A stretch of 64,000 nt of DNA, taken from the NCBI GenBank assembly GCA_002479255.1, contig DLMJ01000043.1, positions 1 to 64,000 of the forward strand, in the 5' to 3' direction. Positions within the stretch are counted from its first letter, which is position 1. The number at the start of each line of letters is the position of its first letter. A model generated the notes under the pieces. The model ran no database searches. It saw only the letters and a program-made list of their open reading frames with translations, and was not told the DNA's origin. Shown here in pieces: positions 1-6,537 of the stretch. A program made the translations under genes and the position numbers. Origin of the DNA: Candidatus Binatus soli. GTDB taxonomy: Bacteria; Desulfobacterota; Binatia; Binatales; Binataceae.

Positions 1-648
1 GGACAAGGGAAATCCGGGGTAAATGGTCCCATCGGCGCCGACCGCCGGGTCTCCGACTTCACCGCCGATTCCGAACGCCCACTTCTGCGTGGCGCTCGTG
101 CCATTGTCGGTTAGCGCGTGGAGGAAGCCTTCATTGGAGCCGACGTAGATCGTGCCGTCGGCACTGACCGCCGGCGAGCAGAGCACAGCACCGCCGGTTA
201 GGAACGCCCACTTCTGCGTGCCATTGGGGTTTACCGCGTAGAGGCGGTGGTCATAGGAGCCGAAGTAAACGGTGCCGTCGCTGCCGATTGCCGGCGAGCA
301 CTGCACAGAGTTGCCGGTTAAGAACTTCCACTTCTGCGTGCCGTTGGGGTTTACCGCGTAGAGGTAAGCGTCATCGGAGCCGACGTAGATTGTCCCGTCG
401 GTGCCGACCGCCGGCGAGGAGTACACAGCACCGCCGGTTAAGAACGTCCACTTCTCCGTGCCGGGGTTGGCGCTGGTGCTGTAAGGGCTAAGCCCGGTGT
501 GCGTGAGATTGTAATGGAACATCGGCCACGCCGATGTGGCCAACTGCGCGTGCAATACGGTCAGGGTTCCGATCGCCAGCATCGCAAACGCGGCCGCGCT
601 CAAGGCCGCAATCACGCCAATCCGCACTTTTCCCGAAGACGGTTTCAT
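1..648 (-). CDS. Secreted PQQ-like beta-propeller protein, 3' end cut by window edge
   Basis: The minus-strand frame is open from an ATG at 648 to base 1 with no stop, so the gene continues outside the window. The N-terminus has basic residues and then a hydrophobic stretch (VIAALSAAAFAMLAIGTL) ending HAQL, which reads as a signal peptide. The mature part begins SAWPMFHYNLTHTGLSPY, typical of outer-membrane or periplasmic WD40/PQQ-like propellers. It is followed by about 40-residue blades built on GTIYVGS, LYAVNPNGTQKW and SPAVGADG. The blades show as roughly 120-bp repeats in the DNA. The family folds into an eight-bladed propeller used for scaffolding or binding; no ligand can be read here. 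An upstream TTG in the same frame (about 723) is a weaker start. Confidence 0.8.
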   Translation of the reverse strand, partial: MKPSSGKVRIGVIAALSAAAFAMLAIGTLTVLHAQLATSAWPMFHYNLTHTGLSPYSTSANPGTEKWTFLTGGAVYSSPAVGTDGTIYVGSDDAYLYAVNPNGTQKWKFLTGNSVQCSPAIGSDGTVYFGSYDHRLYAVNPNGTQKWAFLTGGAVLCSPAVSADGTIYVGSNEGFLHALTDNGTSATQKWAFGIGGEVGDPAVGADGTIYPGFPLS

Positions 649-950
649 TCGTTTGGAAATCACCACAGCCGACGCCGCTTGCCACACCACTAGCAGAAGC
701 GGCCACAGCTTAAAACGGCCCAATAGAGCCGTGCCTTCAGGGGCTTAACCATTCCTCAAAACTTTCGGTCGATAATATTCCGTGCAAGCAGCAGCCGCGA
801 GTTTTTCATCGCCGTCGGAACGCGGCGCTGGTTCCGCCGGAGCTGATGACGGAGGGAACTTCCGACGAATCGCTTCGACACCTTACCAGGGCAGAGGGTT
901 CCGCCGGCCGCCGCAGCACACATCAGGAGCCGAGGCTTTAACGAAGACTT
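649..950. other. Non-coding gap
   Basis: About 300 bases between the divergent propeller gene and the ORF6N gene. I see no gene, RNA or terminator here. The only notable element lies at its right edge (the palindrome-related sequence at 951-968, listed separately). Confidence 0.5.
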
Positions 951-1004
951 GAGATCGCAAATTGTGACTGAAAACCTTGACAGTCCCCCTGCCTCGTGCA
1001 GAAT
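951..1004 (+). promoter_or_regulatory. Putative promoter/operator of the ORF6N gene
   Basis: Bases 951-968 (GAGATCGCAAATTGTGAC) match 16 of 18 bases of part of the perfect palindrome at 1214-1240 inside the gene that follows, and contain an imperfect 13-bp palindrome of their own. Just downstream is TTGACA (978-983) and CAGAAT (999-1004), a -35/-10 pair with a short 15-bp spacer. A transcript from it would begin close to the ATG at 1011, so the message could be leaderless. This is a sequence reading, not a demonstrated promoter. Confidence 0.35.
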
Positions 1005-1010
1005 CCGTCA

Positions 1011-1529
1011 ATGGCCAAGCCTCAACCCGTCGTCCCCCTCGAACGCATTGCCAACCGCATCTACCTGATCCGCGGCGAGAAAGTCATGCTCGACCATGAC
1101 CTCGCGGAGCTTTACGGCGTTCAAACCAAGGTGCTGCTGCAAGCCGTCAAGCGCAATATAGAGCGTTTTCCAGACGACTTTCTGTTCCAATTCTCCAAAC
1201 AAGAACTCGAAAATTGGAGGTCACAAATTGTGACCTCCAATCCCACCGCCAAGATGGGATTGCGAAGGCCGCCCTACGCATTCACCGAACTCGGCGTTGC
1301 CATGCTGTCCAGCGTGCTCGGCAGCAAGCGCGCGGTCCAAGTCAACATCGCCATCATGCGGGCCTTCGTAAAGCTCCGCCAGATACTTGCGTCCAACCGC
1401 CAACTCGCCCGCAAGGTTCAGGAGCACGACCGCAAAATCGCCATCCTTTTCGACACCGTCCAAAAACTTCTCACGCCACCCGAGCCGCCGAAGAAGCGCC
1501 CCATCGGCTACATTCACCACAAGGACTGA
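1011..1529 (+). CDS. ORF6N-domain DNA-binding protein
   Basis: The 172-residue product matches the ORF6N pattern: PLERIANRIYLIRGEKVMLD near the N-terminus, then DLAELYGVQTKVL, RFPDDFLFQF, the conserved NWRSQIVTSN, and PYAFTELGVAMLSSVL. It continues into a helical segment (KRAVQVNIAIMRAFVKLRQI) and a basic tail. ORF6N proteins are small KilA-N-related DNA-binding proteins common on phages, integrated islands and as single horizontally moved genes; their targets are mostly unknown. An in-frame ATG 15 bases upstream (996) is possible, but 1011 fits family N-termini. It sits 250 bases from a tRNA fragment and tandem repeats that look like an integration site, so it may be cargo of a mobile element. 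Confidence 0.8.
   Translation: MAKPQPVVPLERIANRIYLIRGEKVMLDHDLAELYGVQTKVLLQAVKRNIERFPDDFLFQFSKQELENWRSQIVTSNPTAKMGLRRPPYAFTELGVAMLSSVLGSKRAVQVNIAIMRAFVKLRQILASNRQLARKVQEHDRKIAILFDTVQKLLTPPEPPKKRPIGYIHHKD
1214..1240. repeat. Perfect 13-1-13 palindrome inside the ORF6N gene
   Basis: TTGGAGGTCACAA, one central base, then its exact reverse complement. It lies within the codons for NWRSQIVTSNP, a conserved block of the family, so part of the symmetry may come from coding. The related sequence at 951-968 in the promoter suggests it could also be a binding site. Confidence 0.75.
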
Positions 1530-1778
1530 CCCCACCCGTCGAGCGTAAAAGCGCAAACACTGAAATGCCGAAGAGGCCCTTTCCACGATCATGCTCCGCG
1601 CCCGCAAAGCATCGTTTTTCGATACCTTACGTGAGCATTCTCTGCTATAGAAAAAGACGTGATCGAAAAAACGCAGTGTTTTCAGTGCATTCAGCGAAAC
1701 TTACACAGAAACTTACACATTTTCACATTTTATGGAAATAAACCCAATAAAAGAAAGGTTTTTTCTCTATAGTCAAAC
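1530..1778. other. Gene-free, AT-rich stretch at the putative element end
   Basis: No credible gene was found. Base composition falls sharply toward A+T from about 1615 to 1778, unlike the flanking DNA. It holds the tandem 12-bp repeat at 1696-1719. No integrase gene is present in it. Confidence 0.5.
1696..1719. repeat. Perfect tandem 12-bp direct repeat (candidate integrase arm sites)
   Basis: GAAACTTACACA occurs twice head to tail with no mismatch, 60 bases from the tRNA fragment. Tyrosine integrases commonly bind 10-12-bp direct repeats flanking the core site; that role is inferred from position only. Confidence 0.6.
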
Positions 1779-1834
1779 GACTTAAAATCCTCTGGAGCGA
1801 AAGTTCCGTGCGGGTTCGAGTCCCGCCCCCGGCA
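1779..1834 (+). tRNA. 3' half of tRNA-Leu(UAA), probable attachment-site remnant
   Basis: From the anticodon loop on, the sequence reads as a class II tRNA: loop CTTAAAA (anticodon TAA), the 3' anticodon strand TCCTC, a long variable arm (TGGAGCGAAAGTTCC), a perfect T arm GCGGGTTCGAGTCCCGC, acceptor strand CCCCGGC and discriminator A. Upstream of the loop the match stops: the expected GAGGA and the D arm and 5' acceptor are replaced by AT-rich DNA. Integration of islands or phages into tRNA genes leaves exactly such 3' partial copies, with crossover often in the anticodon loop. The intact gene should lie at the other end of the element, outside this window. Confidence 0.8.
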
Positions 1835-1924
1835 TTGAAAATAAAGGGTTTTCTGGTGCGAAGCAGGATAAAGAGGGCCCCCGCGGGACGGTCGATCGTG
1901 CTGGCCGATTTTTGAGACTCCCGC

Positions 1925-3055
1925 CTAGCTGTCAAGCCGTGACGCAGTTGCCGCGTTGCAGGAATCCACGATCGCGAGGCCTGCTGTTGAATCGGCGAAG
2001 TACCTGCGCTGCGCCCATAAGGATACATCAACCAGCCCGATCATCACCGGCACCTCGATCAGCGGCCCGATCACAGCGGCGAAAGCCGCGCCGCTGTCGA
2101 TTCCGAAGGTCGCAACGGCGACCGCGATGGCGAGCTCGAAGTTGTTCGATGCGGCGGTGAACGAGAGGGTAGCCGTCTGCGGGTAGTTCGCTCCCGCCTT
2201 CAGACTTAGCACGAATGACAACGCAAACATGATCGCGAAGTAGAACAAAAGCGGTATCGCAATTCGCACTACGTCGAGCGGCAGGTGGACGATTGCGGCG
2301 CCCTTGATCGAAAACATCACGACGATCGTGAAGAGAAGAAAGATCAGAGTGAGCGGGCTGATTTTCGCAGCGAAATGATCACGATACCAGGCTTTCCCTT
2401 TGAGGCCCGTCAGAATCTTCCAGGTAACGAACCCAGCAGCGAACGGTATGCCCAAATAGATGCCGACGCTTTTCGCAATCTCGCCAATCGTAATGTGAAC
2501 GATGGCTCCGCCAAGGCCGAGCCATCGGGGAAGGACGGTCACAAACACGAAGGCATAGACCGAGAAGAACAGCACCTGGAAGATCGAATTAAATGCCACC
2601 AGGCCGGCGCAGTAATCCGTGTCGCCGGCGGCGAGATCGTTCCAGACGATCACCATCGCAATGCACCGCGCCAGACCGATCAAGATGAGTCCGACCATAT
2701 ACTCGGGGCGATCGCGCAGAAAAATGATCGCGAGCGCAAACATCAGAATTGGTCCGATTACCCAATTCTGGACAAGTGAAAGACCGAGGATCTTCCAGTC
2801 GCGGAAAACGTCTCCGAGTTCGTCGTAGTTCACCTTGGCCAGCGGCGGATACATCATCAGGATGAGACCGATCGCAATCGGAACAGAAGTCGTCCCAACG
2901 CTAAAGCGATCGAAGGCAGTCTTAACGCCGGGCCACAGGAAACCGAGCGCCACGCCGGCCCCCATCGCCAGGAAAATCCAAAGCGTCAGATATCTGTCGA
3001 GAAAGGAGAGTCGGCGCAGGACTGGAGCCTGTGCCGTCGTCATCGTTACGCTCAT
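1925..3055 (-). CDS. acr3: ACR3-family arsenite efflux permease
   Basis: The 376-residue polytopic membrane protein has about ten hydrophobic segments and matches arsenical-resistance protein Acr3: N-terminal LTLWIFLAMGAGVALGF, VNYDELGDVFRDWK, the TM4 motif GLARCIAMVIVWN with the cysteine known to be essential for As(III) transport, and the TM9 motif ASNNFELAIAVAVATFG with the conserved glutamate. It exports arsenite across the inner membrane by proton-motive force. It is the last gene of the operon arsR-(arsI remnant)-arsC-acr3, 41 bases after arsC, so it removes the arsenite that ArsC produces. Length is normal for the family. The C-terminal tail (about 20 residues) is not conserved. Confidence 0.95.
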   Translation of the reverse strand: MSVTMTTAQAPVLRRLSFLDRYLTLWIFLAMGAGVALGFLWPGVKTAFDRFSVGTTSVPIAIGLILMMYPPLAKVNYDELGDVFRDWKILGLSLVQNWVIGPILMFALAIIFLRDRPEYMVGLILIGLARCIAMVIVWNDLAAGDTDYCAGLVAFNSIFQVLFFSVYAFVFVTVLPRWLGLGGAIVHITIGEIAKSVGIYLGIPFAAGFVTWKILTGLKGKAWYRDHFAAKISPLTLIFLLFTIVVMFSIKGAAIVHLPLDVVRIAIPLLFYFAIMFALSFVLSLKAGANYPQTATLSFTAASNNFELAIAVAVATFGIDSGAAFAAVIGPLIEVPVMIGLVDVSLWAQRRYFADSTAGLAIVDSCNAATASRLDS

Positions 3056-3096
3056 TGCGAACTTCTCCGTGTGGAGGAAGGTGCGAGATGCGGCTG

Positions 3097-3624
3097 CTAT
3101 TCGCGCCCTTCGGGAAGTTTGATTTTCCCGATTTCTCTGACTCGCTGCCCGAGAGCGAAACTGTCGAGTGCCTCGATTCTCAGGCTCGTGAAGATTTTGA
3201 TTCGATTCTCAAGTTCCCGGTAGATACGGAAAAAGAAGCGTCGCTTCGCATCATTGCTTCCTTCAAAGGCCGCGGGGTCGGCGACTCCCCAGTGCGCGGT
3301 GATTGGCTGACCAGGCCACACTGGGCACTGCTCGGCAGCCGCCTGGTCGCAGACCGTGAAAACGAAATCGAGGCGGGGGCTGTCCGGCGCAGCGAACTCG
3401 TTCCAGCTTTTCGAGCGCAGATCTTTGGTTGCATAGTTCAGCTCGTTCAACAGCTCGAGCGTCAACGGATGCACGGCGCCTTTGGGATGGCTTCCGGCGC
3501 TGTATCCTTTGAACTTTCCCCTGCCCCACCGTCCGATCGCGCACTCGGCCATGATGCTGCGCGCTGAATTGCCGGTGCATAGAAACAAGACGCTATACTC
3601 ACGACTGGGCATGGACGCGATCAT
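3097..3624 (-). CDS. arsC: Arsenate reductase, low-molecular-weight phosphatase type
   Basis: The 175-residue protein carries the P-loop CTGNSAR (C16 to R22, CX5R) and the redox pair in VCDQAAAEQCPVWPG (C92 and C100), followed by HWGVADPA. This is the thioredoxin-coupled ArsC family, which reduces arsenate to arsenite through a C16-C92-C100 disulfide cascade. The ATG at 3624 overlaps the stop of the preceding arsI-like remnant by the ATGA pattern, implying coupled translation; an internal ATG (MPSREY) four codons later is an alternative. Product arsenite would be exported by the Acr3 encoded next. The C-terminus (about residues 140-175) is somewhat longer than in short family members. Confidence 0.95.
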   Translation of the reverse strand: MIASMPSREYSVLFLCTGNSARSIMAECAIGRWGRGKFKGYSAGSHPKGAVHPLTLELLNELNYATKDLRSKSWNEFAAPDSPRLDFVFTVCDQAAAEQCPVWPGQPITAHWGVADPAAFEGSNDAKRRFFFRIYRELENRIKIFTSLRIEALDSFALGQRVREIGKIKLPEGRE

Positions 3625-3749
3625 CCGTCGAGGCTTCGGTTCACTGTTGCGCCTTGGATGCGGAGCAGCAGGCGCCCGAACGGCGTCGAATAGAAGCGCA
3701 TCGAGGAATCGAGGTCATCGACCCGGACGTGAACGTGAAATCGTTTCAT
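3621..3749 (-). pseudogene. Truncated arsI-like (VOC/glyoxalase-fold) remnant
   Basis: The 42-codon frame begins MKRFHVHVRVDDLDSSMRFY, closely resembling the start of ArsI/CadI-type VOC metalloenzymes (normally about 130-170 residues, cleaving the C-As bond of methylarsenite). After FYSTPFG the reading leaves the family and ends at a TGA 18 residues later, so most of the gene is deleted. Its start overlaps the arsR stop (ATGA) and its stop overlaps the arsC start (ATGA), so the stub still connects the operon by coupling and may be kept for that reason. It has none of the metal ligands and cannot be active. Confidence 0.7.
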
Positions 3750-4129
3750 ACCGATACGCTCCGATTTTTCTTTGGCGTGGCCGTCTGCCGAGCCGTGCAT
3801 TCGGTTCCGCGGTCTCGGGCGGCGGCGGGACTGCATAGTTCCGGCCGTCCCTCGCAGCAGTTGTCCGTCAGGTAAGCGAGGAGACCGTTCATCCCTTTGA
3901 AGTTTGCGCTGTAAATGATCGAGCGGCTCTCGCGTCGCGAGGTTACAAGGCCGGCAAAGCGGAGCTGGTTCAAATGAAACGATAGAGTAGGCGAAGGCTG
4001 GCCAAGTCGGTCGCCAATTTCTCCGGCCGGTAATCCATTGGGGCCTTTCTGGACAAGCAGCCGGAAAATGTCCAGGCGCGTCTCCTGGGCAAGCGCCCCC
4101 AATGCCATGATCACATTCGACTTCTTCAT
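3746..4129 (-). CDS. arsR: ArsR-family arsenite-responsive repressor (first copy)
   Basis: The 127-residue protein has a winged-helix core: ALAQETRLDIFRLLVQKGPNGLPAGEI, the recognition helix region PSPTLSFHLNQLRFAGLV, and the wing SRRESRSIIYSA. It ends in a Cys-rich segment (LTDNCCEGRPELC, C91, C92, C99) that probably binds As(III). I chose ATG 4129 because family proteins start a few residues before the first helix; the open frame runs further upstream only by reading antisense into the divergent operon. It heads the minus-strand ars operon, overlaps the arsI remnant by four bases, and faces a second arsR across a 150-bp divergent promoter region. Confidence 0.92.
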   Translation of the reverse strand: MKKSNVIMALGALAQETRLDIFRLLVQKGPNGLPAGEIGDRLGQPSPTLSFHLNQLRFAGLVTSRRESRSIIYSANFKGMNGLLAYLTDNCCEGRPELCSPAAARDRGTECTARQTATPKKNRSVSV

Positions 4130-4279
4130 ACTTTTAGACTTATACAAATGTCGTAGCGTGAAGTCAAATTGAGCCAATGCGGTCGTCGTTCGCCGGCGAG
4201 TAGTCGCTCCAGAATGATTCCCGGTCCGAGCTTCGACGTGTTGCATCTTGGTTATTTCGATGATACTAGAATCATCGTA
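4130..4279. promoter_or_regulatory. Divergent ars promoter region with inverted-repeat operator
   Basis: It lies between two divergent arsR genes. A perfect 7-6-7 inverted repeat, CGATGAT-ACTAGA-ATCATCG, occupies 4258-4277, three bases before the GTG of the second arsR, and is the best operator candidate. On the minus strand a TATAAG -10-like sequence lies about ten bases before the first arsR ATG. Neither start has a convincing ribosome site, so leaderless transcripts are possible. Confidence 0.5.
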
Positions 4280-4651
4280 GTGAAAGAGTTTGTGTCGCAA
4301 CTGAGCGCGCTTGGACAATCCGGCCGGCTCGAGATCTTCCGCCTGCTGGTGCGCGCCGGGCCGCAAGGAACCTGCGTGGACGAGATCAAGCGCCGGGTCA
4401 AGATGCCGGGCTCGACCCTGTCTCATCACCTCGACGCATTGACCCGATGCGGGCTGCTGACGGCGCATCGCGCGGGCCGATTCATCTACTACGCCGTCAA
4501 TTGGCCGAAAGCCGCAAAGTTGATCCGGTTCATGACCGAAGACTGTTGCGCCGGCCTCCCCAAGACGTTCGGCGCATCGCCGGATCGTTCCCAATCCACT
4601 AGCCGCCTCTCCCGTCAGGTAACGGGCAGGCACGGAGGTCACGATGAGTAA
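4280..4651 (+). CDS. arsR: ArsR-family repressor (second copy), arsM operon
   Basis: The 123-residue protein shares the ArsR winged-helix layout with the first copy: LSALGQSGRLEIFRLLVRAGPQG, TCVDEIKRRVKMPGSTLSHHLDALTRCGLL, and wing AGRFIYYAVNW. It also has a vicinal Cys pair (TEDCCAG) expected to bind arsenite. I chose GTG 4280, which starts at the first helix; in-frame ATGs upstream (4169, 4214) would add residues outside the family. The last 8 bases overlap arsM. The C-terminal 18 residues are encoded by a REP-like palindrome (4605-4631) also seen at 33562-33587, so this tail is probably acquired and not conserved. Confidence 0.88.
   Translation: MKEFVSQLSALGQSGRLEIFRLLVRAGPQGTCVDEIKRRVKMPGSTLSHHLDALTRCGLLTAHRAGRFIYYAVNWPKAAKLIRFMTEDCCAGLPKTFGASPDRSQSTSRLSRQVTGRHGGHDE
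4605..4631. repeat. REP-like palindrome within the arsR 3' end
   Basis: GCCTCTCCCGT, a six-base loop, then ACGGGCAGGC: an imperfect hairpin whose sequence nearly matches the intergenic hairpin at 33562-33587. It supplies the last codons of the second arsR before the arsM start. Confidence 0.55.
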
Positions 4652-5474
4652 TGAATCGATAAGGGAAAAGGTCAGGGAGGAGTACGCGCAAGTGGCGCGG
4701 CGAGTTACCAATCAAGGCGGCTCATGCTGCGGCTCGGCGGTGCCCGTGGGAAACCCAATCGCGCCCCGACCGTCTGATCGCTACAGCGAGGGCGAGATTG
4801 CATCGCTTCCCGCCAAGGCGCTTGCAGCGTCGCTGGGATGCGGGAATCCAACCGCGCTGGCCGAGCTGAAGCCGGGCGAAACCGTGCTCGACCTGGGCTC
4901 CGGCGGCGGGATCGACGTGCTGCTTTCCGCGCGAAGAGTGGGGCCGGCCGGCAAGGCGTACGGGCTCGACATGACCGACGAGATGCTCGCGCTTGCGCGC
5001 GACAACCAGCGCAAAGCCGGCGTCCAGAACGTCGAATTCCTCAAAGGCGAGATGGAGCATATCCCGCTGCCCGACAATTCGGTGGACGTGATCATCTCGA
5101 ACTGCGTCGTCAATCTCTCGGCCGACAAGGATCGCGTGCTGCGCGAAGCATTTCGCGTGCTGAAACCGGGTGGGCGATTCGCCGTTTCTGACATCGTGGT
5201 GCGCGGTGAGATGCCCGGCGAGATTCGCCGTCGCGTCGAGTTGTGGGCCGGATGTATCGCGGGGGCGCTCGAGGAGTCGGAATACCAATCGAAGCTCGCT
5301 GCGGCGGGATTCGAACAGATCGAAGTGGAACCGACGCGGATCTATACGGCGGCTGACGCGCAGGGATTTCTTGCGGAAAATCCGGAGCTCGAGAAATTCG
5401 CGCAGATGGCCGATGGCAAATTCATGAGCGCCTTCGTCCGTGCGCGCAAGCCGGGCGCCGGGAGGAAATCGTGA
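4644..5474 (+). CDS. arsM: Arsenite S-adenosylmethionine methyltransferase
   Basis: The 276-residue protein has the ArsM layout: an N-terminal vicinal Cys pair (C28, C29), C66 in ASLGCGNP, the SAM motif VLDLGSGGGIDVLL from about residue 81, C154 in IISNCVVNLS and C204 in WAGCIAGAL. These are the positions of the As-binding cysteines of characterised ArsM enzymes. It methylates As(III) to mono-, di- and trimethyl arsenicals in the cytosol. The ATG overlaps the end of arsR by 8 bases, and the TGA is overlapped by the GTG of the next methyltransferase, so the three genes form a tightly coupled operon under the second ArsR. Confidence 0.95.
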   Translation: MSNESIREKVREEYAQVARRVTNQGGSCCGSAVPVGNPIAPRPSDRYSEGEIASLPAKALAASLGCGNPTALAELKPGETVLDLGSGGGIDVLLSARRVGPAGKAYGLDMTDEMLALARDNQRKAGVQNVEFLKGEMEHIPLPDNSVDVIISNCVVNLSADKDRVLREAFRVLKPGGRFAVSDIVVRGEMPGEIRRRVELWAGCIAGALEESEYQSKLAAAGFEQIEVEPTRIYTAADAQGFLAENPELEKFAQMADGKFMSAFVRARKPGAGRKS

Positions 5475-6274
5475 AATCTATAACCGGTGTCAAAGTGGCG
5501 GATGTCGTCGCGGTCTATAGCAGTGCGCCGGCCGACCTTTTTCGACTTATGTTTGGGCAGCAAATTCACGTGGGAGGAATGAAGGCGTCGATCGATCTGG
5601 CGGATCGAGCGGGAATTGCCGCCGGGACGAAGGGGGTCGATCTGTGTTGCTGCAACGGCGCGGACATGCGCTTTCTCGTGCGGTTTCGCAATGTCGCGTC
5701 GATGGTCGGCGTCGATGTTACCGAAGCGATAGTCGAGCAGGGGCGGCGGCTGACCCACGAAGAAGGTCTGGACGATAAAATCCGATTCGTACTCGCCGAT
5801 GCCTGCCAAAGCGGCCTGCCGTCGGCCAGCGCGGATTTCATATGGAGCGAAGATGCGTGGTGCTACGTCCCTGACAAGCCAAGGTTGATTGCGGAGGCGG
5901 CGCGCATTGTTCGTCCCGGAGGCGTGATTGCGTTCACCGACTGGGTTGAAGGGCCCGCGGGACTAAGTGATTCCGAGGCCCAGATGTTTCTCGGCTTGAT
6001 GACGTTCGCCAACGTCGAGGACGTCGCGGGATACGCCAAGCTGCTCTCGGCAAACGGCTGCAAGGTAAGCGTCGCCGAAGACACCGGGCGGTTCGCGAGC
6101 CATGCGGATTTATATCTCAACATGATTGAGATGCAGCTTATGTATGATGCCCTGCGGCCTCTCGGGTTCCGCACCGACCTGCTGGAAACGTTCCTCGGCG
6201 GGTTCCGTTTCCTCCGTGACCTGGCGCGCGCGGGCAAGATCGCGCAGGCGCGGTTTATCGCGCGGCGAGGCTAG
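5471..6274 (+). CDS. SAM-dependent methyltransferase coupled to arsM
   Basis: The 267-residue class I methyltransferase has motif I KGVDLCCCNGADMRFL (with three consecutive cysteines where most relatives have GCGxG), then GVDVTEAIVEQG, a second acidic region FVLADACQSGLPSASADFIWSEDAWCYV, and RPGGVIAFTDWVEG. The overall shape recalls sarcosine/dimethylglycine or phosphoethanolamine-type N-methyltransferases, but the substrate cannot be read. GTG 5471 overlaps the arsM stop by four bases (GTGA), so it is translated with arsM. That suggests a role with methylated arsenic or an As-containing metabolite; this is inference from position. Confidence 0.75.
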   Translation: MKSITGVKVADVVAVYSSAPADLFRLMFGQQIHVGGMKASIDLADRAGIAAGTKGVDLCCCNGADMRFLVRFRNVASMVGVDVTEAIVEQGRRLTHEEGLDDKIRFVLADACQSGLPSASADFIWSEDAWCYVPDKPRLIAEAARIVRPGGVIAFTDWVEGPAGLSDSEAQMFLGLMTFANVEDVAGYAKLLSANGCKVSVAEDTGRFASHADLYLNMIEMQLMYDALRPLGFRTDLLETFLGGFRFLRDLARAGKIAQARFIARRG

Positions 6275-6373
6275 GCCGCAGCGGGTTTCAAGGTAATCGA
6301 GGTCGAAGCAACGCGAGTCTACGCCGTGTCTGTTGAGTGCTTGGTAATGGGCAAATCTCTGTTAGAGTAGCCC
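6275..6373 (+). pseudogene. Decayed arsM 3'-end fragment
   Basis: Read in one frame, this segment gives AAAGFKVIEVEATRVYAVS and ends at a TAG after about 32 codons. The first 16 residues match the arsM C-terminal region AAAGFEQIEVEPTRIY at 12 positions. No start or methyltransferase core is present. It is probably the residue of a second arsM or arsM-like copy lost by deletion. Confidence 0.55.
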
Positions 6374-6537
6374 CCGGGAGATCAATGATGCCGCTATCGG
6401 TTCCATGGGAACGCCGACTTGTCGGATAAGATAGGGACCGCGACCGAACCGGCGAACCGCTTCCGCACCAGCAGTCAGTTACTCGAATGATTCGATGCCA
6501 AGATGCTGCGCAGGTCGTCACTACCAGATTTGAGGCA

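Noticed and set aside
1723..2031. Minus-strand frame of 102 codons containing GGGTRTRTELSL
   Set aside because: This is the translated antisense of the tRNA-Leu fragment; the GGGTRTRT text is a known artefact of reading tRNA 3' ends as protein.
4130..4711. N-terminal extension of the first arsR to 321 codons
   Set aside because: The extra part is antisense to the second arsR and its promoter and has no family similarity; ArsR proteins start near 4129.
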